Of a DNA stretch of 15,991 nt, positions 1 to 8,395 are shown piece after piece. The notes under the pieces are model-generated. The model made no database searches, was not told where the DNA came from, and was given only the letters and a program-made list of their open reading frames with translations. The position numbers were made by a program, and so were the translations under genes. The stretch comes from an uncultured Lachnospiraceae bacterium (GTDB lineage Bacteria; Bacillota; Clostridia; Lachnospirales; Lachnospiraceae), in NCBI GenBank assembly GCA_902784025.1, contig CACZTF010000298.1:1-15991 (forward strand), in the 5' to 3' direction. The first letter of the stretch is position 1. The number at the start of each line of letters is the position of its first letter.

Positions 1-19
1 GGTTTGAGCGGATCTTTCA

Positions 20-93
20 CGATGCGTGGCTCAGTTTGGTAGAGCGCTGCGTTCGGGACGCAGAGGCCGCAGGTTCAAATCCTGTCGCATCGA
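20..93 (+). tRNA. tRNA-Pro (anticodon CGG)
   Basis: This 74-nt cloverleaf can be folded by eye. The acceptor stem is CGATGCG with CGCATCG, and the D stem is GCTC with GAGC. The anticodon stem CTGCG/CGCAG closes the loop TTCGGGA, whose anticodon CGG (54-56) reads the proline codon CCG. The T arm is GCAGG-TTCAAAT-CCTGT, with a 5-nt variable loop and discriminator A93. C1-G72 and an A discriminator are typical of bacterial tRNA-Pro. CCA is not encoded (bases 94-96 are CTT), so a CCA-adding enzyme must add it. A nearly identical copy follows 52 nt downstream. Confidence 0.96.
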
Positions 94-145
94 CTTGGCA
101 GGATATATGAACTGCAACAAAACAACTAATATATTCATTTATTTA

Positions 146-219
146 CGATGCGTGGCTCAGCTTGGTAGAGCGCTGTGTTAGGGACGCAGAGGCCGCAGGT
201 TCGAATCCTGTCGCATCGA
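146..219 (+). tRNA. tRNA-Pro (anticodon AGG, wobble A34)
   Basis: This 74-nt cloverleaf differs from the upstream tRNA-Pro at only four positions: one in the D loop, one in the anticodon stem (now a T-G pair), the wobble base, and one in the T loop. The anticodon loop is TTAGGGA, so the anticodon at 180-182 is AGG. That reads CCU directly, or CCU/CCC/CCA if A34 is deaminated to inosine. All stems are intact and CCA is not encoded. Bacteria usually use GGG and UGG (sometimes CGG) for proline, so a genomic A34 is uncommon. The gene most likely arose by tandem duplication of its neighbour. A terminator hairpin starts within a few bases of its 3' end. Confidence 0.94.
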
Positions 220-221
220 CT

Positions 222-253
222 AAAAAAAGCTGTGAGAGTTTCACAGCTTTTTT
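222..253. terminator. Bidirectional intrinsic terminator (tRNA genes / mutS2)
   Basis: An 8-bp stem, AGCTGTGA (228-235) with TCACAGCT (241-248), has a 5-nt loop. It is flanked by an A run on the left and a T run on the right, so it works in both directions. It ends the tRNA-Pro transcript on the + strand and mutS2, which stops at 288, on the - strand. Confidence 0.9.
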
Positions 254-287
254 CGTTTTGATAAGTTTTACCGGCAAGGGTTGTGTC

Positions 288-2693
288 TTATTTAAATACA
301 GCGATAGTGGCCCCGTCACCCCCTTCATTCTCTGTACCGTTCCTGAACTCACCAATATTTCCGTGGGACCGCAGATATCTCTGTATCGCAGAGCGCAATG
401 CTCCGGTACCTTTTCCGTGAATGATGCGTACTTGTGAAAGACCGGACAGACATGCATCATCAAGATACTTGTCCAAAAGGCCTATGGCTTCGTCAGCCCG
501 CTTGCCCAGAAGGTTTATCTCCGTTGATATACCGGCGGCTTTTTCTCCTCTTACCTTTACTGCAGAAGCACCACCGGATGTGCTGCCTTTAAGCCCTGCC
601 CTGACTGAAGGTGTTTCGGGAGCTTTTTTGATTATCTCAAGCTCATTGATATTTATCATAGTAGTAAAACTTCCTATAGACACACTTACATTTCCTTTTG
701 AGTCGGGGTGTGAGCAGACATCTCCCTCCAGGTCCATGGAAAGGATGTAAACCCGTGTGCCGGGTACAAAATCCTCCGGCTTGTCATCGGCATGCTTCTT
801 TCTGGACTTAAGATTTTCCTGTATCTTTTCCAGTTTTTTATCTGCCCGTGTACGGAGTTCATTTTCAGTGCTCTTTATCTCATCATGGGAGATATCCTTT
901 TTCTTTATGGCTTTTGCCGCTTCTTTGGCATCTTTTGCAGCGATGGAAAGGATACGCGCCGCTTCTTCATTTGCATTGCGCAGTATCTTTTCCTTGGATT
1001 CACGGGCCTGGCGGCGTAGTTCTTCCGCTTCCTTTCTTAAAGCTTCTACCGCCTCTTTTTCTCTGGCAGCTGCTTCAAAATCCCTGGCGGCGGAACGCTT
1101 TGCAATGTCCAGGTCAGAGATAAGATCTTCAAACCTTGCTTCATTGCGGGTGAGACGCTGCCCCGCATCGGCTATCAGCTCCTCCGGAAGACCAAGTTTG
1201 CCGGCAATGGCAAACGCATTACTTTTTCCGGGTACCCCGATGAGCAGATGGTAAGTAGGTCGAAGTGTTTCCACGTCAAACTCGCAGCCGGCATTTTCCA
1301 CACCATCGGTGGTCATTGCATACACCTTGAGTTCACTGTAATGGGTTGTAGCCAGGGTAAGTATCTTCTTTTCTTTCAGGGAATCCAGGATAGCAGTGGC
1401 AAGAGCTGCCCCCTCCACCGGATCTGTTCCCGCTCCGATCTCATCAAAAAGAAGCAGGCTGTCTGCATCGGCAGTTTTAACGATCCTTGAGATATTTGTC
1501 ATATGGGATGAAAATGTGGACAGGCTCTGTTCTATACTCTGCTCATCACCTATATCTGCAAAGATATCAGTAAATATACATACTCCGGACTTCTCCTCAG
1601 CAGGGATATTGAGACCGGCCTGTGCCATGAGACAAAGAAGTCCTGTAGTTTTCAGAGTAACAGTTTTTCCTCCGGTATTAGGACCGGTTATTATCAGCAA
1701 AGTATAGCCATCACCCACCGAAACATCCACAGGCACAGCTTTCAAGGGATCAAGGAGAGGGTGGCGGGCCCCTTTAAGTGATATCAGTTTTTCACTGTTT
1801 ATAACAGGTCGTATTCCCCGGCACTCTCTGGCATAAGCTGCTTTTGCAAATATAACATCAAGGCGAATAAGAGCCTCCGAATCGGAAGAGATTGCAGAAG
1901 AGTGGCCGGCGGCAAGAGCAGAAAGGGCAGCAAGGATCTTTTCAATTTCCTTTTTTTCTTCGGACTCCAGTTCTGTAAGCTCGTTGTTCAGTTCCACTAC
2001 GGCAGAGGGTTCGATAAAAAGAGTGGAACCGGTAGAAGACCTGTCGTGAAGGATACCCGGTATCCTGGGACGGTATTCCGATTTTACGGGAAGACAATAA
2101 CGGTCACCTCTCATAGTGACCACAGGCTCCTGAAGGCAGGTTCTCAGTCCCGAATTCAGGATGGAGTTAAGTGCAGCCCGGATACGGTCCCGGAACCCTG
2201 CTTTTTTGCGTCTTATGCTTTTAAGTCCGGGACTGGCGTTGTCATCTATCTCCTCCTCGGAAAGGATACAGCGCCTGATCTCTGAGAGAAGTTCCGGTAT
2301 ATCCGTAAGGACATCAAAAAACGGGCTCAGTGAATCTTCAACAGGCTCATAATAAGTCTTAACATGTCCTGAACATTCCAGAAGGTCACCCAGCCGTAAA
2401 AGTTCTGCAGCGTTCAGTGATGCACCGGCCCCCAGTCTTTTTAGGGTTTCTTTTACGCTCACGGTACCACGGAATCCTGCTTTGCCCCTGGCGTATATCC
2501 TCCGGAGTGCATCATTTGTCTGATCAAGTGCCTCGCAGACCTTGTCTGAACTTGTATAAGGTCTGATCCTGCGGCAGATGTTTTTTCCCGGCGTACTGTC
2601 GGCATGATCGGCCACACGCTGTATTATCTTATCAAACTCCAGTATCTTAAGAGTCTTTTCATTGATCGATCTTGTTTTTTTTATTGCGTTCAT
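288..2693 (-). CDS. mutS2: MutS2 family ATPase with C-terminal Smr domain
   Basis: The 801-residue protein is close to the usual MutS2 length of about 780-800. The N-terminus holds the typical EKTLKILEFDKI core and lever region. The ATPase has its Walker A at residues 337-344 (GPNTGGKT), followed by the Walker B/signature stretch LLLFDEIGAGTDP and the switch histidine segment LATTHYSELK. A long charged coiled coil (roughly 530-650) precedes a KOW-like strand region. An Smr domain fills the last 75 or so residues and keeps HGKGTGALR. In Bacillus, MutS2 acts on collided ribosomes; in other bacteria it suppresses recombination. It lacks the mismatch-binding domain of MutS1. The Smr start motif reads INLLG where MutS2 proteins often have LDLRG. 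ATG at 2693 is the only good start, although its Shine-Dalgarno is weak. The gene is divergent from the YhaM-like gene. Confidence 0.95.
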   Translation of the reverse strand: MNAIKKTRSINEKTLKILEFDKIIQRVADHADSTPGKNICRRIRPYTSSDKVCEALDQTNDALRRIYARGKAGFRGTVSVKETLKRLGAGASLNAAELLRLGDLLECSGHVKTYYEPVEDSLSPFFDVLTDIPELLSEIRRCILSEEEIDDNASPGLKSIRRKKAGFRDRIRAALNSILNSGLRTCLQEPVVTMRGDRYCLPVKSEYRPRIPGILHDRSSTGSTLFIEPSAVVELNNELTELESEEKKEIEKILAALSALAAGHSSAISSDSEALIRLDVIFAKAAYARECRGIRPVINSEKLISLKGARHPLLDPLKAVPVDVSVGDGYTLLIITGPNTGGKTVTLKTTGLLCLMAQAGLNIPAEEKSGVCIFTDIFADIGDEQSIEQSLSTFSSHMTNISRIVKTADADSLLLFDEIGAGTDPVEGAALATAILDSLKEKKILTLATTHYSELKVYAMTTDGVENAGCEFDVETLRPTYHLLIGVPGKSNAFAIAGKLGLPEELIADAGQRLTRNEARFEDLISDLDIAKRSAARDFEAAAREKEAVEALRKEAEELRRQARESKEKILRNANEEAARILSIAAKDAKEAAKAIKKKDISHDEIKSTENELRTRADKKLEKIQENLKSRKKHADDKPEDFVPGTRVYILSMDLEGDVCSHPDSKGNVSVSIGSFTTMININELEIIKKAPETPSVRAGLKGSTSGGASAVKVRGEKAAGISTEINLLGKRADEAIGLLDKYLDDACLSGLSQVRIIHGKGTGALRSAIQRYLRSHGNIGEFRNGTENEGGDGATIAVFK

Positions 2694-2793
2694 GACAGAT
2701 ATAATAACCCATTTTTACTAAAAAAACCAGTTGTTAAATGTAATAAATACAACCGTTTATAAGTGTGAGATGCTGACAACGTGCAAAAAAATA

Positions 2794-2822
2794 TTTTGTA
2801 TAAGCTGTTTTCATGTTATAAT
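2794..2822 (+). promoter_or_regulatory. Probable promoter for the yhaM-rlmD genes
   Basis: A perfect -10 hexamer TATAAT (2817-2822) is preceded by TG one base upstream, giving an extended -10. The -35 area is weak (TTTTGT or TTGTAT, depending on spacing). It lies in the 211-bp gap between the divergent mutS2 and yhaM-like genes, about 80 nt before the latter's start codon. Confidence 0.55.
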
Positions 2823-2904
2823 GAAACGAATTGTATGATTACTGATCTATCATACATGACAAGAGAGAACGTTATGGTTTTTTAATTACAGAAAGCAGGA
2901 ATAT

Positions 2905-3846
2905 ATGGTATTTATAGAAGAGTTCAGAGATGGAGAGACCATCAGCGGTATTTATCTTTGCAAGAGCAAACAGGTTTCCACAACAAAGACAGGCAGAGAG
3001 TATGAGAATGTAGTTCTGATGGACAAAACAGGAAGTATCGATTCCAAGATATGGGATCCTAATTCTCCCGGGATCAGGGAATTCGATGCGAATGATTTTG
3101 TAATGGTAAAAGGACAGATCACAACATTTAACAGGGCTCTGCAGTTTAAGATAGAAAGTGCCAGAAAGGCAGAACCCGGAGAATATGATGAAGCCGACTA
3201 TATGCCGGTATCACGTTTTGATGCAGAAGTACTCCTGAAAGAGATGTATTCTCTGATAGACAGCATACAAAACAAGTACATAAAAAAACTGCTTACTCTG
3301 ATATTCAGAGATGAGCCCGCATTTATCGAAAGATTCAAAACTGCAACTGCCGCAAAAAGCGTACATCACGGATTCGTAAGCGGACTTTTGGAACATACGG
3401 TAAGTGTAGCCAGATTATGTACGAAAATCTGCGAGAATTATGATTTCGTAAATTATGACATATTAGTATCGGGGGCATTGCTTCATGATATAGGTAAGAC
3501 CAGGGAGATCAGCGCATTTCCCCAGAACGACTATACTGATGAAGGAAATATGATAGGTCATCTGGTCATCGGTTACGGTATGGTAAGGGAAAAGATATCT
3601 CTCATAGAAGGCTTCCCGGAATCTCTCGCAAATCAGATAGAGCACCTGATATTGTCGCATCACGGTGAGCTTGAGTTCGGATCCCCCAAAAAACCGGCTA
3701 CCGTAGAAGCTCTTGCCCTGGCAGCTGCAGATAATCTTGATGCCCACCTGGAGACCATGAGGGAGATCATGGATGTAAAAAATCCCAACACCTGGCTGGG
3801 ATTCAATAAATGGCTGGATACTAATGTAAGAAGAACCGAGATCTGA
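2905..3846 (+). CDS. YhaM-like 3'-5' exoribonuclease (OB fold + HD domain)
   Basis: The 313-residue protein has the YhaM layout. An N-terminal OB-fold nucleic-acid-binding domain (about 1-110) contains phrases typical of the family, such as YLCKSKQVSTTKTG and IDSKIWDP. An HD phosphohydrolase domain follows (about 150-300). Visible metal-site residues are H164 (in GLLEHT), H194-D195 (in LLHDIGK) and the H252-H253 pair (in LSHHGE). YhaM of Bacillus degrades RNA and single-stranded DNA from the 3' end in a metal-dependent way and contributes to mRNA turnover. ATG at 2905 follows AGCAGGA at suitable spacing. The stop is one base before the start of the rlmD-type gene, so the two are probably co-transcribed and translationally coupled. 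Confidence 0.88.
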   Translation: MVFIEEFRDGETISGIYLCKSKQVSTTKTGREYENVVLMDKTGSIDSKIWDPNSPGIREFDANDFVMVKGQITTFNRALQFKIESARKAEPGEYDEADYMPVSRFDAEVLLKEMYSLIDSIQNKYIKKLLTLIFRDEPAFIERFKTATAAKSVHHGFVSGLLEHTVSVARLCTKICENYDFVNYDILVSGALLHDIGKTREISAFPQNDYTDEGNMIGHLVIGYGMVREKISLIEGFPESLANQIEHLILSHHGELEFGSPKKPATVEALALAAADNLDAHLETMREIMDVKNPNTWLGFNKWLDTNVRRTEI

Positions 3847-3847
3847 T

Positions 3848-5329
3848 ATGCTGAAAAAAAATGACAAGGTATGTGTAGATATTACTGACTATACGGACGA
3901 CGGACTGGGGATAGGCAAGGCAGATACCGATGAAGGAACATTTACGCTGTTTATTAAGGATACGGCGATAGGTGACAGGGTAGAAACTGCAGTTACCAAA
4001 CTTTGTAAGGGTTACGGCTACGGCAGGCTTCTGAAAGTGCAAAAGCCTTCTCCTGACAGGATACAGCCTTTGTGTCCCGTAGCTTCAAGGTGCGGAGGCT
4101 GTACTTTGCGGCATATCGGTTACAAAGCCCAGCTTGAGTGGAAAGCAAAACGCGTTTCCGATTGTATGTTCAGGATAGGCGGACTCAAAGCAGGCAAAGA
4201 TTATAAGATATATCCCGTTGCAGGGATGGAAGAACCTGAGCGGTATAGGAATAAAGCCCAGTATCCTGTCGGCATGAAGGACGGCAGCATAGTAACCGGT
4301 TTTTTTGCCGGCAGGACACACAGTGTGATACCATCTGAAGATTGTCTTATAGAGCCTGAGGCTTTTGGGGAAATATTAAAGACGATAAAGGCATATGCAC
4401 AAAAAAAATGCCTTTCGGTATACGATGAGCAAAGCGGAAAAGGTTTGATTCGTCATATTCTCATAAGGGAAGGTATGGGCGGATCACAGATAATGGTGTG
4501 TATCATTGTAAATGCATCTCCCGGAGAAAAGTGCCTTGCTGTATTTGATGGCCTTTCAGAGATCCTTGGGAAACAGCCTGAGATAAAAACATTTTTACTA
4601 TCTCATAATACAGAAAGGACTAATGTGATACTTGGTAAAAAAGAGACTGTATTATTTGGGGACGGACGTATAAAAGACCGTATAGGGACCAAAGAATATG
4701 AGATTTCCGCAAGATCCTTTTATCAGGTAAATCCCGGGCAGACAGGGGTACTTTATGAAAAGGTCCGGGAAAGCGCAAAGCTTACGGGCCGGGAGATAGT
4801 CTGGGATCTGTATTGCGGGACCGGTACCATATCCCTTTTTTTGGCCGACAGGGCAGATGCTGTTTATGGAGTGGAAGTCGTTGAAAGTGCCGTAGAGGAT
4901 GCAAAAAGAAATGCGGTCCTGAACGGTACTGAGAATGTATACTTTTACTGCGGAAAAGCCGAGGATATCATTTTGTACGATAATGACCCGGACAGGCCTG
5001 GTATTTTTTATAAATGCAGGGGTACGCAGGATGATGCTTCACTGCAAAATAACAAACGGGCGGAGAAAAAAACAGGATTGCCCCGTCCGGATGTTATCGT
5101 GGTAGATCCTCCCAGAAAGGGCTGTGATGCGCAGCTGATAGATACCATTACCGGAAGCAGGGCGGTCAGGGTCGTTTATGTTTCCTGTAACCCCGCCACA
5201 CTGGCCCGCGATGCAGCCCTTCTCTCAAAAGGAGGATATAAGCCGGTATCGCTTCAGCCGGTTGACATGTTTCCCCATACTACAGGAGTGGAATGTGTGG
5301 CCGTTTTTGAACTTTCGGATGTTTTTTGA
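3848..5329 (+). CDS. rlmD: 23S rRNA (uracil-C5)-methyltransferase, RlmD/RumA family
   Basis: The 493-residue SAM-dependent enzyme methylates C5 of a uridine in 23S rRNA (U1939 and, in some Gram-positives, also U747). A TRAM RNA-binding domain comes first (about 1-60). A [4Fe-4S] cluster motif follows with C76, C82 and C85, and C166 as the likely fourth ligand. The Rossmann methyltransferase domain shows DLYCGTGTIS (SAM binding), DVIVVDPPRKG, the catalytic nucleophile C447 (in VSCNPATLARD) and general base E482 (in GVECVAVF). An insertion of about 25 residues before the DPPRKG motif is longer than usual and poor in hydrophobics. The gene begins one base after the previous stop. An imperfect hairpin (5316-5338) spans its stop codon but has no T run. 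The exact target base cannot be told from sequence alone. Confidence 0.92.
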   Translation: MLKKNDKVCVDITDYTDDGLGIGKADTDEGTFTLFIKDTAIGDRVETAVTKLCKGYGYGRLLKVQKPSPDRIQPLCPVASRCGGCTLRHIGYKAQLEWKAKRVSDCMFRIGGLKAGKDYKIYPVAGMEEPERYRNKAQYPVGMKDGSIVTGFFAGRTHSVIPSEDCLIEPEAFGEILKTIKAYAQKKCLSVYDEQSGKGLIRHILIREGMGGSQIMVCIIVNASPGEKCLAVFDGLSEILGKQPEIKTFLLSHNTERTNVILGKKETVLFGDGRIKDRIGTKEYEISARSFYQVNPGQTGVLYEKVRESAKLTGREIVWDLYCGTGTISLFLADRADAVYGVEVVESAVEDAKRNAVLNGTENVYFYCGKAEDIILYDNDPDRPGIFYKCRGTQDDASLQNNKRAEKKTGLPRPDVIVVDPPRKGCDAQLIDTITGSRAVRVVYVSCNPATLARDAALLSKGGYKPVSLQPVDMFPHTTGVECVAVFELSDVF

Positions 5330-5348
5330 AAAACACCGGAAGAGAGTG

Positions 5349-5447
5349 ATGATAAAAAGAAGTGCACATGATATGATCATTAAGGAAATATTAACGTCTA
5401 CGCGCCTGAACCTGAGGTTGATCAACGATAAAGATCATGGTTACTAA
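5349..5447 (+). CDS. Possible 32-residue ORF, unknown
   Basis: A short open frame begins at ATG 5349, with a GGAAG-type Shine-Dalgarno a few bases upstream, and ends at TAA 5447. It fills most of the gap between the rlmD-type gene and the nitroreductase gene. The peptide starts MIKRSAHDMI, is basic, and resembles nothing I recognise. No coding bias can be judged at this length, so it may be chance. Confidence 0.18.
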   Translation: MIKRSAHDMIIKEILTSTRLNLRLINDKDHGY

Positions 5448-5480
5448 GATCATAAAAACAGACAGAAAAAGGAGAACAAA

Positions 5481-6158
5481 ATGGACTTAAAAGAAGCTAT
5501 GGAAGCAAGGCATTCCGTAAGGGAATATAAGGACATGCCGATAGAGCCTGAAAAGGCGGAACTCATAAAAGCAGAGATCGAAAGGATAAACAAAGAAGGG
5601 GATCTGAACGTCCAGCTGTTTTTGGATGAGCCTGAGGCCTTTGATCCGGAAATACTCATCTACGGAAAGATCAAAAATGTTAAGAATTACATTGCCATGA
5701 TAGGTAAGAACGCAGATGATCTGGAGGAAAGGGTGGGCTATTACGGAGAACAGCTGGTTCTCTTTGCGCAGACGCAGGGTCTGAATACCTGTTGGGTAGG
5801 TACCACCTATAAAAAGATGCATAAGCTTATGGATATAAGGGACGACGACAGGATAGTTCTGGTCATCGCAGTAGGTTATGGTGAGAACGAGGGTGTTCCC
5901 CATAAGTCAAAGGCTTTAAGTTCAGTTATAAAAGGCTGCAGGGATATCAGTGAACTACCGGACTGGTTCATAAAAGGAGCCGAGGCATCACTCCTTGCTC
6001 CTACGGCTGTAAATCAGCAGAGATTTTCTTTTTGTATGACAGATGACAGCAAGGTTAAGGCTGATCCCGGCAGAGCTTTCTTTTGTAAGATAGATATGGG
6101 TATCGCAAAGTGTCATTTTGAAATAGGAGCAGGAAAAGAAAACTTTGAGTGGGCTTGA
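5481..6158 (+). CDS. Nitroreductase-family protein (FMN-dependent, putative)
   Basis: The 225-residue protein opens with the nitroreductase FMN-phosphate motif in EARHSVREYKDMPI, where R-x-S-x-R is the usual signature. It continues with the conserved YYGEQLVLFAQTQGLNTCWVG segment and the VIAVGYG strand. A second half carries LLAPTAVNQQRF, as in the two-lobed TM-nitroreductase subgroup. These proteins use NAD(P)H and FMN to reduce nitro compounds, quinones or similar acceptors; the physiological substrate is usually unknown. The ATG is fixed by a strong AGGAG at 5469-5473, 7 bases upstream. The gap from rlmD is 151 bp with no clear terminator, so it may share that transcript. Confidence 0.83.
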   Translation: MDLKEAMEARHSVREYKDMPIEPEKAELIKAEIERINKEGDLNVQLFLDEPEAFDPEILIYGKIKNVKNYIAMIGKNADDLEERVGYYGEQLVLFAQTQGLNTCWVGTTYKKMHKLMDIRDDDRIVLVIAVGYGENEGVPHKSKALSSVIKGCRDISELPDWFIKGAEASLLAPTAVNQQRFSFCMTDDSKVKADPGRAFFCKIDMGIAKCHFEIGAGKENFEWA

Positions 6159-6245
6159 AAAGATCATATTCAGGCGGTGTAACACGGAAACATTGAAGAT
6201 CATGAAACCGGATATAAAAACAAAAATATCAGCAGAGGAGCAGCA

Positions 6246-7100
6246 TTGAAAACAGGTGTCATAGACGTGGGCGGAGGTATGCGCGGCGTATACGGTGCGG
6301 GCATTTTCGACTACTGTATGGAAAACAGCATACAGTTTGATTATGGAGCGGGTGTTTCTGCGGGTAGTGCGAACATAGTATCATACCTGGCAGGCCAGTA
6401 TCACCGTAATTACAGCTATTACATAGAATACTCCGTAAGAAAAGAATATATGGGTTTCGGAAATTATCTGAAGACAAGAAATTTTATTAATCTTGATTAT
6501 ATTTACGGAACTCTCAGTAACTCAGGCGGAGAGTATCCTCTGGATTATGAAGCAGCAAAAAATTCCGGGAAGGAATTTGTTATAGTAGCTACTAACGCCC
6601 GTACGGGGAAGCCTCATTATTTTACCATGGCAGATCTCAGGCAGGATGATTACGGGCCCATAAAGTGCTCAAGCTGCGTTCCGGTAGTGAACAGACCGTA
6701 TCCATACAAAGGCAGATATTATTATGACGGGGGAATAAGTGATCCTATTCCCTACAAAAAGGCCTTTGAAGACGGATGTGACAGACTTGTGGTGATACTG
6801 ACCAGACCCAGGGATTTTCTCCGGACTACAAAGAATGATAAGCGTCTGTCTCTGCTCATAAGGCACAAATATCCGGAATCGGCAAAAAGACTGGCGCAAA
6901 GGGCTTCCCTGTACAACAACCAGTTAAAAGGAGCCATTAAGCTTGAGAAGGAAGGAAAACTCATTATAATAGCACCGGAGAGCATAGAGGGGCTGGGTAC
7001 ACTTAAAAGCAGCAATACCGACGGTCTGATAAAGCTTTACGATATGGGCAAGAAAGATGCCGTGAAAATAAAAAGATTTCTACACCGGCAGAACAGCTAA
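6246..7100 (+). CDS. Patatin-like phospholipase / serine hydrolase
   Basis: The 284-residue protein belongs to the bacterial patatin family (RssA/YjjU-like). The oxyanion-hole glycines lie in DVGGGMRGVYGAG near the N-terminus. The nucleophile elbow GVSAG has S38, and the catalytic Asp is D161 in YYDGGISDPIP, completing the Ser-Asp dyad. No signal peptide or membrane segment is seen, so it is probably cytoplasmic and acts on acyl esters or phospholipids. The start is TTG at 6246, supported by AGGAG (6236-6240) five bases upstream; no in-frame ATG lies near enough to keep the glycine loop. It is 87 bp after the nitroreductase gene in the same direction. Its function in this organism is unknown. 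Confidence 0.88.
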   Translation: MKTGVIDVGGGMRGVYGAGIFDYCMENSIQFDYGAGVSAGSANIVSYLAGQYHRNYSYYIEYSVRKEYMGFGNYLKTRNFINLDYIYGTLSNSGGEYPLDYEAAKNSGKEFVIVATNARTGKPHYFTMADLRQDDYGPIKCSSCVPVVNRPYPYKGRYYYDGGISDPIPYKKAFEDGCDRLVVILTRPRDFLRTTKNDKRLSLLIRHKYPESAKRLAQRASLYNNQLKGAIKLEKEGKLIIIAPESIEGLGTLKSSNTDGLIKLYDMGKKDAVKIKRFLHRQNS

Positions 7101-7216
7101 AGTCACTACGGCAGTTTAATTTTGAAGAGATCTGTTGCGGTCAGGAAAGACCACTTTTACCGGACAGCCCAAGGGTACATATAAATAATTTCAGAAAGAT
7201 TAAAAAGAGGTAAAAA

Positions 7217-8395
7217 ATGTCAGCGAAAGGTTTTTATTGGGATATTCCCACCAGGATAGTATGCGGATCGGGTGCTGTAAAGGATATGCGCAAACCTGAG
7301 ATAAAGGGACTTTTTCCGGGAAGCAGGGCTTTTTTGGTGACTTCTTCCGGAAATTCCCTTAAGTCTGCAGGAGTGATAAAAGATGTTGTACATATTCTGG
7401 AATCAGCAGACACAGAGGTTACTGTATTTGAAGGCATAACTGCAAATCCCGATATTTCACAGATCGGCAGAGGCCTTGATATGCTGCGTGAAAAAGGGGC
7501 TGATTTTGTGATAGGTCTTGGCGGAGGATCTGTTATGGATGCCTCAGAGGTTATGGCAGGACTAATGTATGAAGAAGGTGATATATGGGGTTATTTTTTT
7601 ACCGGAGACAATAAGCCGCTAAAAAGAGAGAAAAAGGGACTTCCGGTGATGAAGATACCCACTACTGCCGGAACAGGCGCGGAAGTTAGCAGATCCGCAT
7701 ATATCATAAATGAGGAGAACGGAGTAAAAGGAGAGTTTAAGGGGGATGCGCCGTTTCTGGCGGTTGTTGATCCTGAGTTACACGTTACCCTGCCTTATGA
7801 CGAAACGGCGTTTGGCGCATTTACCGCACTGTTACAGGGGCTTGAAGGTTACCTGTCAAAAAACAGGACGGCACCGGCGCAGATGATGCATATAGCAACA
7901 CTGGGGAATATAGCCCAGTTTGTAAATGCAGCCATTGAGGACGGCGCCGATATGGATGCCAGGGAAAAGATAGCTTTTGCATGTACCATGAGTGGTCTTT
8001 CCAGACAGCTTGATAGTGCTTCGGGACTTGATGCTATTGCAAATGCGGTCACAGGGACATTCAGGAACATTCCCCATGGTTCAGTCCTTGCCATATGCTG
8101 TACCGGATATTTCAGATATTTTATCGACAGAAACTGCAGTGATGCAGTTTTTAACGAAATGTCCATGTCCATAGGAAGGGCTCCTTTAGAGCCGTCAGAG
8201 TTTCTTGCGGGGCTTGATGACCTGAAAGAGGCTGCGGGTCTCGATGAGCTGAGACTTGGGGACTATGGCGTAAGCTCCGGGGATCTTGAGGAGATAGCTG
8301 CAAAAGCATATGCCGGCAGGGGTGAGTTTTTCAGGAACGATCCGTTACCTATGAGTGAAAGCGATATAGTCAGATTGTTAGAGAGTTGCTTATGA
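7217..8395 (+). CDS. Iron-containing alcohol dehydrogenase family protein, degenerate metal site
   Basis: The 392-residue protein has the full fold of the group III (iron-type) alcohol dehydrogenases. GLGGGSVMDAS (100-110) binds the NAD(P) pyrophosphate, PTTAGTGAEVS (148-158) is the family signature, and VDPEL and IPHG follow at the expected spacing. Aligning by eye with FucO, three of the four metal ligands are replaced: the Asp by T203, the first His by Q207 and the next His by A273. Only H287 of IPHG remains, and the catalytic-site His is A277. It may therefore be metal-independent, use another cofactor, or be non-catalytic. The frame is intact, so it is not an obvious pseudogene. GAGG six bases before ATG 7217 sets the start. 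The metallopeptidase gene overlaps its stop codon. Confidence 0.85.
   Translation: MSAKGFYWDIPTRIVCGSGAVKDMRKPEIKGLFPGSRAFLVTSSGNSLKSAGVIKDVVHILESADTEVTVFEGITANPDISQIGRGLDMLREKGADFVIGLGGGSVMDASEVMAGLMYEEGDIWGYFFTGDNKPLKREKKGLPVMKIPTTAGTGAEVSRSAYIINEENGVKGEFKGDAPFLAVVDPELHVTLPYDETAFGAFTALLQGLEGYLSKNRTAPAQMMHIATLGNIAQFVNAAIEDGADMDAREKIAFACTMSGLSRQLDSASGLDAIANAVTGTFRNIPHGSVLAICCTGYFRYFIDRNCSDAVFNEMSMSIGRAPLEPSEFLAGLDDLKEAAGLDELRLGDYGVSSGDLEEIAAKAYAGRGEFFRNDPLPMSESDIVRLLESCL

Noticed and set aside
757..1254. Open + strand frame of 165 codons inside mutS2
   Set aside because: It is antisense to the coiled-coil region of mutS2, is rich in Ser/Ala/Phe as expected of a shadow frame, and has no family resemblance.
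5316..5338. Hairpin across the rlmD stop codon
   Set aside because: The stem is mostly T-A pairs with a bulge and has no following T run, so it does not qualify as a terminator.
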